A stretch of DNA of 19,709 nucleotides from assembly GCA_021160985.1 (NCBI GenBank), contig JAGHBN010000026.1:1-19709 (forward strand), read 5' to 3'. Shown one piece after another: positions 7,692 to 14,348 of the stretch. The position numbers were made by a program, and so were the translations under genes. Source of the DNA: Thermococcus sp. (GTDB lineage: Archaea > Methanobacteriota_B > Thermococci > Thermococcales > Thermococcaceae). A model generated the notes under the pieces. It ran no database searches. It saw only the letters and a program-made list of their open reading frames with translations, and was not told the origin of the DNA. The stretch's first letter is position 1; every line of letters starts with the position of its first letter.

Positions 7692-8192
7692 TTAGAGTCC
7701 CATGAATGGTATCCTCTCTGCCTTCTTGGCTTTCTCTATAGCCTTCTCCGTGAAGGCCTTCCTCCTCATCCTCTGTATCTCGTTGAAGTCTCCGAAGAGG
7801 AGTGCGTCCGTTGGGCAGGTCTCGGCACAGGCGGGGAGCTTTCCTTCGGCCCTCCTGTGGGCGCAGAGGTCGCACTTCATCATTATCCTGTCAAGCGCAT
7901 CGAGCTGGGGGACTCCAAAGGGACAGACTATGCCGCACATGAGGCAGCCGATACACTTCTGCGGGCTTAGCAGTACCGCTCCGTCCTCGTCGCGGTAGAG
8001 TGCCTTGGTGGGGCAGATTTCAACACACGGTGCATTCTCACAGTGGCGGCAGTTGAGCGCCATCGCGGCCATCTCTTCCCACTCAAAGACGTTGATGAGG
8101 GCTCTGCCGTTGTGCTCGCGCTCGCATGCGACCTCACAGGCCCTGCACTCGATGCACTTTGAAAAGTCGATAAAGATGGTCTTCCTGGCCAT
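7692..8192 (-). CDS. fdhB: Formate dehydrogenase iron-sulfur subunit (HycB/FdhB-like, four [4Fe-4S])
   Basis: Electron-transfer partner of FdhA. Length is 166 aa, with sixteen cysteines arranged as four [4Fe-4S] clusters in the HycB/DmsB pattern: CIECRACEVACE near the N-terminus, CRHCENAPCVEICP, CIGCLMCGIVCPFG, and CDLCAHRRAEGKLPACAETCP. There is no twin-arginine signal or C-terminal membrane anchor, so it is cytoplasmic. It would carry electrons from formate to the hydrogenase. The ATG at 8192 is 5 nt after the fdhA stop, with GGAGGGGTGAT upstream. A paralogue of the same size lies at 11585-12088. Confidence 0.93.
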   Translation of the reverse strand: MARKTIFIDFSKCIECRACEVACEREHNGRALINVFEWEEMAAMALNCRHCENAPCVEICPTKALYRDEDGAVLLSPQKCIGCLMCGIVCPFGVPQLDALDRIMMKCDLCAHRRAEGKLPACAETCPTDALLFGDFNEIQRMRRKAFTEKAIEKAKKAERIPFMGL

Positions 8193-8197
8193 TTAGA

Positions 8198-10330
8198 TCA
8201 CCCCTCCACGACCTCAAACTTGGGTATAACCTTGGGAACGGCCTCCATCAGCTTTCTTGCTTCCTCTTCGCTGATCTTTGCTACCCTGCAGGCGCAGGCC
8301 TTGGTCTCGGGTATCTTTGAAACCGGGTCGAGAGCGTCGTTGGTCAGGACGTTGGCTCCCCAATGCCACGGAACGGCTATGACGCCCTTCTTGACGGCCC
8401 TCGTTACCTTGGCCCTGATCGGGTATACACCTCTCCTCGTCTCGACCTTGATCCAGTCGCCAGTCTTGATGCCGAGCCTGGCTGCATCTTCGGGGTGTAT
8501 CTCCGCCAGCGGCTCGCTCCAGCGCTTCTTGAGGGCCTCGCTCCTCATTGTCATTGTGGCGGTGTGGTACTGGCCAACGTACCTGTGGGTCGTGAGGAGG
8601 AACGGGTACTCCTCGTCCGGGAGCTCAGCCGGGCCCCTGTAGTCAACCGCCGCCAGGTGGGCCTTTCCGTCCGGTGTCAGGAACCTGTCCTTGTACAGGA
8701 ATCTAGTTCCAGGGTGGTCCTCGCTCGGGCACGGCCAGTGTATTCCGGCCAGGTTGGCCTTGAGCCTCTCAGGCGTTATGCCCCTGTACTGGGGTGTGCA
8801 CGCGTTGATTTCCCTGAGGACGTCCTCCGGGCCGGCGTAGTTGAAGCCCCTGGCTCCGTCTCCAGTGAACCCGATGGCCTTTCCGACTTCGCTCAGTATC
8901 CACCAGTCGGGCCTCGCCTCTCCGGGCGGCTTGGCTCCCTGGAAGCTCCACTGCACGCGCCTCTCGGTGTTGGTTATCGAGCCCTCGTTCTCAAGCATCG
9001 CGGCCGCGGGCAGGACTATGTCGGCAAACTCCATGGTCGGGGTCGGCACTATGTCCTGGACGACCATGAACTCAAGCTTCTGGAGTGCCTTTATCACGTG
9101 GTTTGCATTCGCATCGCTGATGACAGGGTTCTCACCCATGACGTAGTAGGCCTTGACCTTTCCTTTGTCAATCGCGTGGGCCGCTTCGATGATCGTGAGG
9201 CCAATCTCACCGCTCAGCTCAACACCCCAGAACTCCTCGAAGAACTTCCTCCTCTCTGGGTCGGTAACGGCCTGGTAGCCTGGGAAGACGTTCGGGAGAA
9301 CTCCAACGTCACACGCTCCCTGGACGTTGTTCTGGCCCCTCATTGGCGCAGCTCCGCAGCCTTCCCTTCCCTGGTAGCCGCATATGGCCGAGAGGGTTGC
9401 GGCAAGCCTGACGTTGTCGTGGCCGTGGGTGTGCTGGGTCAGGCCCATCGCCCAGGTTATGACGCCCTTTCCGGCCGTTGCGAAGGTCCTCGCGGCCTGG
9501 ACTATGAGCTCAGCCGGAACGCCGGTTATCTTCTCCACGTATTCGGGTGTGAACTTCTCGACGGCCTTTACGAGGTCGTCAAACCCGACGCACCTTCTCC
9601 TCACGAAGTCACTGTCGTAGAGGTTCTCCTTGATGATGACGTGCATCATGCCGTTGAGGAGCGCTATGTCAGTTCCAGGGTAGTGCTGGAGGAATATGTC
9701 GGCGAACCAGGCGGTTCTGGTGAACCTCGGGTCGGCGACGATGACCTTTGCGCCCCTCTCCTTGGCCTTGATGACGTAGCGGAAGCCGACTGGGTGTGTT
9801 TCGGCGTAGTTGTGGCCGATGATGAAGATGACGTTTGCCTCCTCGATGTCCTTGTAGGTGTTGGTCATTGCACCCGCGCCGAAAACGGCCTTTAAGCCGG
9901 TGACTGTCGAGGAGTGGCAGAGCCTTGCGCAGTGGTCAACGTTGTTCGTTCCGAGCATCCTCGCGAGCTTCTGTATGAGGTAGTTGGGCTCGTTGAAGGT
10001 CTTCGCAGAGCCGAAGAACATCATCGCGTTGGGGTCGTCCTTGGAGTAGGCCCTAAGCCTCTCGGTGACTTCCTTTATGGCCTCGCTCCAGCTTATCTCG
10101 ACGAACTTGCCCTGCTCCGTTGCCTTCAGGGGCTTTTTGAGCCTGTCCTTTGCCAGGAGGTACTCGAGAACTGCGTTGCCCTTTGGACAGAGCTTTCCTT
10201 TCTCGTTTGAGATGCCGGGTATGTCATCGGCGTATTCGATTCCCTGCGGGTGACCGTCAACCGTCTTTATGTACAGCCTACAGCCAACCCCGCAGTACGG
10301 ACAAACTACGGGTACGAGTTTTTCTTCCAA
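8198..10330 (-). CDS. fdhA: Formate dehydrogenase catalytic subunit (molybdopterin/tungstopterin, Cys-type)
   Basis: Oxidises formate to CO2 at a bis-pterin Mo or W site. The N-terminal [4Fe-4S] motif uses Cys10, Cys13, Cys17 and Cys48, followed by CPKG (Lys50). The active-site residue is Cys138 in ARLCHSSTV, where E. coli FdhF has selenocysteine, followed by His139. The conserved arginine is Arg331 in MRGQNNVQGACD. A C-terminal dinucleotide-binding domain (THRYVGQYHTATMTMR; WHWGAN) completes the FdhF layout; at 710 aa it matches FdhF (715). I prefer the TTG start at 10330, with GAGGGGGTG 6 nt upstream. ATG 10363 and TTG 10366 are in frame but lack a ribosome binding site. First gene of fdhA-fdhB-focA. 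Confidence 0.95.
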   Translation of the reverse strand: MEEKLVPVVCPYCGVGCRLYIKTVDGHPQGIEYADDIPGISNEKGKLCPKGNAVLEYLLAKDRLKKPLKATEQGKFVEISWSEAIKEVTERLRAYSKDDPNAMMFFGSAKTFNEPNYLIQKLARMLGTNNVDHCARLCHSSTVTGLKAVFGAGAMTNTYKDIEEANVIFIIGHNYAETHPVGFRYVIKAKERGAKVIVADPRFTRTAWFADIFLQHYPGTDIALLNGMMHVIIKENLYDSDFVRRRCVGFDDLVKAVEKFTPEYVEKITGVPAELIVQAARTFATAGKGVITWAMGLTQHTHGHDNVRLAATLSAICGYQGREGCGAAPMRGQNNVQGACDVGVLPNVFPGYQAVTDPERRKFFEEFWGVELSGEIGLTIIEAAHAIDKGKVKAYYVMGENPVISDANANHVIKALQKLEFMVVQDIVPTPTMEFADIVLPAAAMLENEGSITNTERRVQWSFQGAKPPGEARPDWWILSEVGKAIGFTGDGARGFNYAGPEDVLREINACTPQYRGITPERLKANLAGIHWPCPSEDHPGTRFLYKDRFLTPDGKAHLAAVDYRGPAELPDEEYPFLLTTHRYVGQYHTATMTMRSEALKKRWSEPLAEIHPEDAARLGIKTGDWIKVETRRGVYPIRAKVTRAVKKGVIAVPWHWGANVLTNDALDPVSKIPETKACACRVAKISEEEARKLMEAVPKVIPKFEVVEG

Positions 10331-10421
10331 CGGGAACACCCCCTCATGTACTTTTAATTTCATCAATGTATATTTCTACTCTAATGTTCATTTTTTTCTT
10401 CGGAGTCAGCTCTGTGTTTTC

Positions 10422-10456
10422 GCTTAAAATGGTTTTTTAACAGCTTAGTTTTCAAC
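10422..10456 (-). promoter_or_regulatory. fdhA promoter with SurR-like operator
   Basis: Minus-strand GTTGAAAACTAAGCTGTT (10456-10439) matches GTT-n3-AAC and then GTT, but with a 6-nt rather than 5-nt second spacer. The BRE/TATA candidate AAAACCATTTTAAGC (10436-10422) starts 20 nt from the outer edge of the operator, the same distance as before fdhD and before the 127-aa Fe-S gene. Predicted transcription start is near 10400, giving a leader of about 70 nt to the TTG start. Confidence 0.6.
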
Positions 10457-10635
10457 CAAAGGTGTAGATGACAGAGAATGAGTGAAATAAAGCCCTTGAA
10501 GCTTAATTCCTTTGCATGGCGTTAGGTTGGGGTTGTACAAGAATGACCTGTAATATTGAGTTCCTGGAGGGGTTGATATATTAAATCTTGCTAATATCTA
10601 AATTTGCCGCAGATGTTTTTAACTATGTAAAGGTG

Positions 10636-11394
10636 TTAGAAAACTAACTTGTCTTCCCCCGCATAAACGTTGAAGCGTCTTCCCCTTGCAAAGCCTATGA
10701 GCGTTAACCTGTATTTCCTGGCGAGCTCCACGCCCCTGTCAGTGGGCGGCGACTTCGTCACGAGGATGGGGATGCCGGTGTTAATGGCTTTCTTCACCAT
10801 TCCGTATGGCATCCTGCCGCTCGAAGCTAGGATGATCTTTCCAAGGTCAATCCCCTTCAAAACGGCATGGCCGACGACCTTGTCAACGGCGTTGTGCCTT
10901 CCTATGTCTTCACTGAAGGCCACGAGGTTGCCACTCAAGCCGAAGAGGGCCGCCCAGTGAGTTCCTCCGGTCTTTCTCCACGTCGCGGGCAAAGTCGTCA
11001 TCGTGGAAGAAATCCGCAGGATTAGGTCCGGAGAAACCTTTAATTCTCCAGTGTGGGGCCATTTGATTTTTCCGGTCCTGGTCATATGAGGGTCTCCACA
11101 AACGGAGTACCTCTTCATCAGCTCGCATGGAGCCGGGAGTTTTCTGACCTCCACATAAATCCTGTTGCCTTTGACCCGGACGTCCATTATATCCTCTCGC
11201 TCTGCAAACCCCTCACAGAGCAGAAACCCCGCCCCGAGCTCTTTGAGCTGACTTGGAGAAGCGGGTACTTCGGCGATAAATCTTTCTTGACCTTCATGGA
11301 CTGCAAATATCTCAAAGGTCTCCTCAACGCAGACGTAGTCTTCCGTTTCTATGGGCTCACCCTGCCACCTAATGACCTTCACTTTTCTAATCAA
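10636..11394 (-). CDS. fdhD: FdhD, sulfurtransferase for formate dehydrogenase activation
   Basis: FdhD moves sulfur from a cysteine desulfurase to the pterin cofactor of formate dehydrogenase, which is needed for FDH activity. Family motifs visible: GAGFLLCEGF, GGTHWAALF, EDIGRHNAVDKVVGHAVLKG, SSGRMPYGMVKKAINTGIPI and LIGFARGRRFNVY. The bacterial CxxC sulfur-relay motif is incomplete: the aligned stretch reads RYSVCGD, keeping only the second cysteine (Cys99); another Cys (Cys90) lies nine residues earlier. I chose TTG at 11394 (252 aa) because GGGTGG lies 5 nt upstream; GTG at 11403 is possible. It has its own SurR-like promoter and sits 305 nt before fdhA. Confidence 0.93.
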   Translation of the reverse strand: MIRKVKVIRWQGEPIETEDYVCVEETFEIFAVHEGQERFIAEVPASPSQLKELGAGFLLCEGFAEREDIMDVRVKGNRIYVEVRKLPAPCELMKRYSVCGDPHMTRTGKIKWPHTGELKVSPDLILRISSTMTTLPATWRKTGGTHWAALFGLSGNLVAFSEDIGRHNAVDKVVGHAVLKGIDLGKIILASSGRMPYGMVKKAINTGIPILVTKSPPTDRGVELARKYRLTLIGFARGRRFNVYAGEDKLVF

Positions 11395-11460
11395 TCCAAC
11401 CACCCTGGAAATTAAGGGTTAATTGGGGCAACCTCCCACCCGTTTCGGGTTGGAAGGGCA

Positions 11461-11495
11461 CAATAAAAGCGTTTTTTGAACTAAAAGTTGGGAAC
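11461..11495 (-). promoter_or_regulatory. fdhD promoter with a perfect SurR consensus site
   Basis: Minus-strand GTTCCCAACTTTTAGTT (11495-11479) matches GTT-n3-AAC-n5-GTT exactly. AAAACGCTTTTATTG (11475-11461) follows as BRE/TATA, starting 20 nt from the outer edge of the operator. Predicted transcription start is near 11438, about 44 nt before the fdhD TTG. Confidence 0.7.
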
Positions 11496-11552
11496 TTTAT
11501 TTCGCGGATGGTAGGGGAAATTGGGTGATAAATCGCTGAATGTATCGGGGAA

Positions 11553-11582
11553 TATGAAAAAAGAAGATGGCCCGTTGGCGGG
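11553..11582 (-). terminator. Hairpin plus T-tract terminator after the HycB-like ferredoxin gene
   Basis: Just after the TAA stop the minus strand has CCCG-CCAA-CGGG followed by CCATCTTCTTTTTTCATA. The short GC stem and following T-rich run would end the accessory three-gene operon before the fdhD promoter. Confidence 0.55.
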
Positions 11583-11584
11583 TT

Positions 11585-12088
11585 TTAGAGCTGTCTCCCG
11601 ACCCCTTCAAGAGGGATTGAGGATATCCTTTCCCTTGCTATCTTCTCGGCGGTCCTGCGCCTGATCTCTTCCTCGGCTTCCTCGGGCTTTCCGAAGAATA
11701 TGGCCTCCGCCGGGCACATCTCACTGCACGCGGGCGGCATGCCGAGCTCCCTTCTGTCCGCACACATGTCACACTTGGTCATCGCCTTGAGCTTTACATC
11801 GAAGGTGGGGACGCCGAAGGGGCAGACTGCCAGACACATCATACAGCCTATGCACTTGTTTGGATTTATGATGATGGCCCCGTCGTGGTCTCTGGATATG
11901 GCTCCCGCAGGACACACTTCCATACAGGGGGCCTTTTCGCAGTGCCTGCAGTTTATGGGGATCGGGATTCCAGTCACGGTGTAGTAGACCCTTATGTTCG
12001 GCTTTCCATGGTGAAGGAATTCACATACTCCCTCACAGGTCTCACAACCAATGCAGAGACTGTAGTCAACGTGGAGGACTTTCCTCAT
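11585..12088 (-). CDS. HycB-like four-cluster [4Fe-4S] ferredoxin protein
   Basis: Cytoplasmic electron carrier of 167 aa, paralogous to FdhB at 7692-8192. It has sixteen cysteines for four [4Fe-4S] clusters: CIGCETCEGVCEF (Cys12, 15, 18, 22), CRHCEKAPCMEVCP, CIGCMMCLAVCPFG, and CDMCADRRELGMPPACSEMCP. The C-terminal 30 residues are charged and helical. Its start overlaps the end of the FAD oxidoreductase gene by 4 nt (ATGA), so the two proteins probably work together and pass electrons between NAD(P)H and FdhA or another acceptor. Which partner it serves cannot be read from the sequence. Confidence 0.9.
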   Translation of the reverse strand: MRKVLHVDYSLCIGCETCEGVCEFLHHGKPNIRVYYTVTGIPIPINCRHCEKAPCMEVCPAGAISRDHDGAIIINPNKCIGCMMCLAVCPFGVPTFDVKLKAMTKCDMCADRRELGMPPACSEMCPAEAIFFGKPEEAEEEIRRRTAEKIARERISSIPLEGVGRQL

Positions 12089-13146
12089 TCTCTCACCTCC
12101 ATCAGCCAGTAGTGGATGCTCTCAGCCGTGTACAGGCCGTCCTTCACTGCCTTCCCGACCTTTGACGGGCCGAGCACCACGTCACCGGCCGCGAAGACCC
12201 CTTCCCTGCTCGTCATGTGTCTGCTGTCAACGACGATCCTGCCCTTCCTGTCGAGGGCTATTCCAGTCTCCTTGGCGAAGGGGGGCGTTGGCATCTGACC
12301 AACAGCGCAGATGACGTAGTCAACGTCAATCTGGAAGTTGGAGCCCTCAATTGGGATTGGCCTGCGCCTGCCTGTTTCGTCGGGTTCGCTCATCTTCGTC
12401 TTGACGAGTTCTACCGCCCTGACCTTTCCGTTCTCGCCGATGATCCTCACTGGCATCGTTCTCTCGAGCCACTTAACTCCCCTCTGCTGGAGAAGGTGTA
12501 TCTCGTAGGCTCCGGCCGGGGCCTCACGGATGGTCCTGCGGTAGCTGAGGTAGACTTTCTCCGCTCCAAGGTTGACGCTCTCAATGGCGGCGTCCACTGC
12601 TGTGTGTCCCGCGCCGATAACGAGAATCTTCTTCCCCTCTATCGGAGGAACCTCGCTCCAGTCCATGTGTCCGAGCTTGACGCTCTTGATCCTGAAGAGG
12701 TATTCAAGTGCCGAGAAAACTCCCTCAAGGTCCGAACCTGGTATGTTGGGCAGATAGGCGTTCCAAGCTCCCGTGGCTATTAGAACGGCGTCGTAGTTCT
12801 TCACGAGCTCTTCGAACTCTACCCTCTTCTCCACGAAGTCGTCACCGTCCTCATTTGGATTGCCGAAGCACACCTTAGTCCTCGGGAAGAATTTCACTTC
12901 AAACGCGTTCTCCAGGTTCTTGCAGCCGTCCCTAACCCTGTAAATTGGAATTCTGAACTCAGGAATGCCGAAGAGCATAAGCCCTCCGGGTTCCGGAAGC
13001 TTGTCGTAGACGTGAACCTCGTGGCCATGGCAGACGAGGTAGCCAGCCGCGGCGAGGCCGGCCGGACCCGCTCCGATTATAGCGACCTTCTTGCCTGTGG
13101 GCTTTGGCTTCTCCCGGCACAAGAATGCAAAGTTCATACCACCCAT
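12085..13146 (-). CDS. GltD-like FAD-dependent NAD(P)H oxidoreductase (lacks the N-terminal Fe-S domain)
   Basis: Two-dinucleotide-binding-domain flavoprotein of 353 aa, related to the small subunit of glutamate synthase and to NfnL/SudA. The FAD-binding site is KKVAIIGAGPAGLAAAGYL near residue 18. A second Rossmann motif, KILVIGAGHTAVDAAIES, is followed by YLSYRRT, whose YRR suggests NADP(H). A C-terminal FAD motif GVFAAGDVVLGP is present. GltD proteins are about 470 aa with an N-terminal two-cluster domain, absent here; separate Fe-S proteins flank the gene instead. No GltA partner is nearby, so it is not glutamate synthase. I chose ATG at 13146 (GAGGTGAT 4 nt upstream); GTG at 13155 is the alternative. 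Confidence 0.88.
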   Translation of the reverse strand: MGGMNFAFLCREKPKPTGKKVAIIGAGPAGLAAAGYLVCHGHEVHVYDKLPEPGGLMLFGIPEFRIPIYRVRDGCKNLENAFEVKFFPRTKVCFGNPNEDGDDFVEKRVEFEELVKNYDAVLIATGAWNAYLPNIPGSDLEGVFSALEYLFRIKSVKLGHMDWSEVPPIEGKKILVIGAGHTAVDAAIESVNLGAEKVYLSYRRTIREAPAGAYEIHLLQQRGVKWLERTMPVRIIGENGKVRAVELVKTKMSEPDETGRRRPIPIEGSNFQIDVDYVICAVGQMPTPPFAKETGIALDRKGRIVVDSRHMTSREGVFAAGDVVLGPSKVGKAVKDGLYTAESIHYWLMEVRE

Positions 13147-13151
13147 TTGCA

Positions 13152-13535
13152 TCACCTCACGTAGGCCTCATAACTCCAGGCAACCTCAAAAATCCGCTTT
13201 CTCTTGCACTCATCACAAAGGTATGCGAACTCGTCCTCTTCCTTGGCTTCCCGCAGCTTTGAGGCAACGTATTCAACTTCTTTTAGAGTGTGGGGAAGTT
13301 TTTTGCCGCAGGCCCGACAGCGGGCGTGCTCAAAGGTAAGGGTCGCCCCGTCAGGCATGCCTTCTATGGCCCCCACGGGGCATACTTCGTTGCACTCAAA
13401 CTTGCAGTTGCCGCATTTCTTGGGTTCAAAGACGATCCTGCGCGTGTTGCCTTCTACAACGGTTATTGCGTTGAACGGGCACGCTTCGGCACAGAGTCCG
13501 CACCCCATACACTTCTCAGCCTTCAGCATAGTCAT
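13152..13535 (-). CDS. Two-cluster [4Fe-4S] ferredoxin-type protein with a C-terminal CxxC pair
   Basis: Electron-transfer protein of 127 aa, first gene of the accessory operon. Cluster motifs: CMGCGLCAEACP (Cys9, 12, 15, 19) and CGNCKFECNEVCP (Cys41, 44, 48, 52). The C-terminal half has two further pairs, CRAC (Cys73, 76) and CDEC (Cys107, 110), about 30 residues apart, which looks like a zinc-ribbon or rubredoxin-like knuckle. It ends 5 nt before the oxidoreductase start. ATG at 13535 has GGAG 6 nt upstream; a second ATG at 13529 is possible. The partner and exact role are unknown. Confidence 0.87.
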   Translation of the reverse strand: MTMLKAEKCMGCGLCAEACPFNAITVVEGNTRRIVFEPKKCGNCKFECNEVCPVGAIEGMPDGATLTFEHARCRACGKKLPHTLKEVEYVASKLREAKEEDEFAYLCDECKRKRIFEVAWSYEAYVR

Positions 13536-13627
13536 CCCCTTCTCCGATCCCTATTGAACTTTTTAGTACTTTAGCGTCCTTATTTTTGCCAAATCCTTTT
13601 TTCTGTACACTGGACTTTCCATTACCT

Positions 13628-13664
13628 GGGTTAAAAAGCGTTTTTTGAACCGCTTTTACTGAAC
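13628..13664 (-). promoter_or_regulatory. Promoter of the accessory electron-transfer operon with SurR-like operator
   Basis: Minus-strand GTTCAGTAAAAGCGGTT (13664-13648) fits GTT-n3-xxx-n5-GTT with TAA in place of AAC. AAAACGCTTTTTAACCC (13644-13628) is the BRE/TATA candidate, starting 20 nt from the outer operator edge. Predicted transcription start is near 13606, leaving a leader of about 70 nt. CCTTTGG directly precedes the operator, as before fdhA and mbhA. Confidence 0.55.
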
Positions 13665-13852
13665 CAAAGGTGTCCAACGAAGCGTTTGTTATTTCTTTTT
13701 TCTTTAATTTCAAATCGTGAACGATGGGAAGGTCAGGATTTGGGAATAAGGTAGCCACCTGAAATGCACAAAAGCTCGTTTGTCGCTTCTTCGGGGTTGA
13801 AGAGGAAGAATTAAATTCATGAACTTCTGCTCAAGTGCCTTAGGTGCGAGAA

Positions 13853-14262
13853 ATGTTTGCGGTCAGATGGCACGGAAAGGGGACTTGAGGTTCGAGGATG
13901 GCACCGATCCAGGTAAGCCTTTGCTTCTTCATTAAATTGAGTGGAAGCTTGAGCAAAAGTTCCTGTGGAACCTGCGGGATCTACGGGGCCGATCTGAACG
14001 AGTATTTCAATGACCCGATTTTCATATCGACCAAGGAACCTCACTCGCAGGTAGGATAGCCCCCATAACGATAGGCCACGAATTCGCGGTTGAAGCCGCT
14101 GAGAAGGCGATTAGGGTTCAGCCCGCGAGTAGATTCAAGGGTCGAGATATGCCGGACATAACCACGTCGACGTCCTTCAATCTGGAGATGATGGAAGTTC
14201 ACGTGAGGATGATGGTTGATAAACACTACAACGACGATCCGGGGGAAGACGCAAGGCCCTAG
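13853..14262 (+). pseudogene. Decayed zinc-dependent alcohol/butanediol dehydrogenase remnant
   Basis: Pieces of one medium-chain dehydrogenase N-terminus appear in order but in different frames. MFAVRWHGKG starts at 13853, preceded by AGGTG. DLRFEDGTDPGK continues in another frame from 13882. CGTCGIYGADLNEYFNDPIF and ISTKEPHSQ return in the first frame (about 13964-14050; compare CGICGSDLHEYL-GPIFIPT in butanediol dehydrogenases). APITIGHEFAVE then appears in a third frame from about 14059. At least three frame changes plus in-frame stops show it is dead. Catalytic Cys and the GHE zinc-ligand region are still recognisable. After GHEFAVE the open frame runs to a TAG at 14260-14262, but those 50 residues do not look like this family. 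Confidence 0.75.
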
Positions 14263-14308
14263 GCCCCTCTCAGGTTTTTATATTGTATTAGCCTCCTTTA
14301 ATGAGGGT

Positions 14309-14328
14309 TTCTTTGGTTCGGCAAAGAA
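14309..14328 (-). terminator. Stem-loop downstream of the lipoprotein gene
   Basis: TTCTTTG-6 nt-CAAAGAA is a perfect 7-bp stem lying 20-40 nt past the lipoprotein stop. It may terminate or protect the 3' end of that mRNA. The stem reads equally on both strands. Confidence 0.35.
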
Positions 14329-14348
14329 GGAAATGGTAACACCTTGAG

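Noticed and set aside
8363..9895. A 510-codon open frame antisense to fdhA
   Set aside because: It is the mirror of a GC-biased real gene. The translation has no family motifs, and the opposite strand is an unmistakable formate dehydrogenase.
10571..10600. AT-rich TATA-like sequence (TTTAATATATC on the minus strand) between fdhD and fdhA, hinting at a second promoter or small RNA
   Set aside because: No reading frame or structured RNA follows, and AT-rich intergenic DNA gives such matches by chance. Nothing else was seen in 10461-10635.
10635..10648. GTTAG-AAAA-CTAAC inverted repeat across the fdhD stop codon
   Set aside because: Short AT-rich stem with no clear T-tract after it; it does not fit the SurR spacing and is too weak to call a terminator.
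13516..13758. An 80-codon minus-strand frame upstream of and overlapping the 127-aa Fe-S gene
   Set aside because: The SurR-like operator and BRE/TATA lie inside it, its composition is not protein-like, and the Fe-S gene has its own ribosome binding site.
13665..13852. Gap of 188 nt between the accessory-operon promoter and the dehydrogenase remnant
   Set aside because: Searched for a gene, RNA or promoter; only a T-rich run near 13691-13706 and a weak AT-rich stretch near 13810 were seen, not enough to annotate.
14263..14300. TTTTTATATTG TATA-like element on the plus strand
   Set aside because: No plus-strand gene follows before the TRAM gene, which has its own strong promoter about 880 nt further on.
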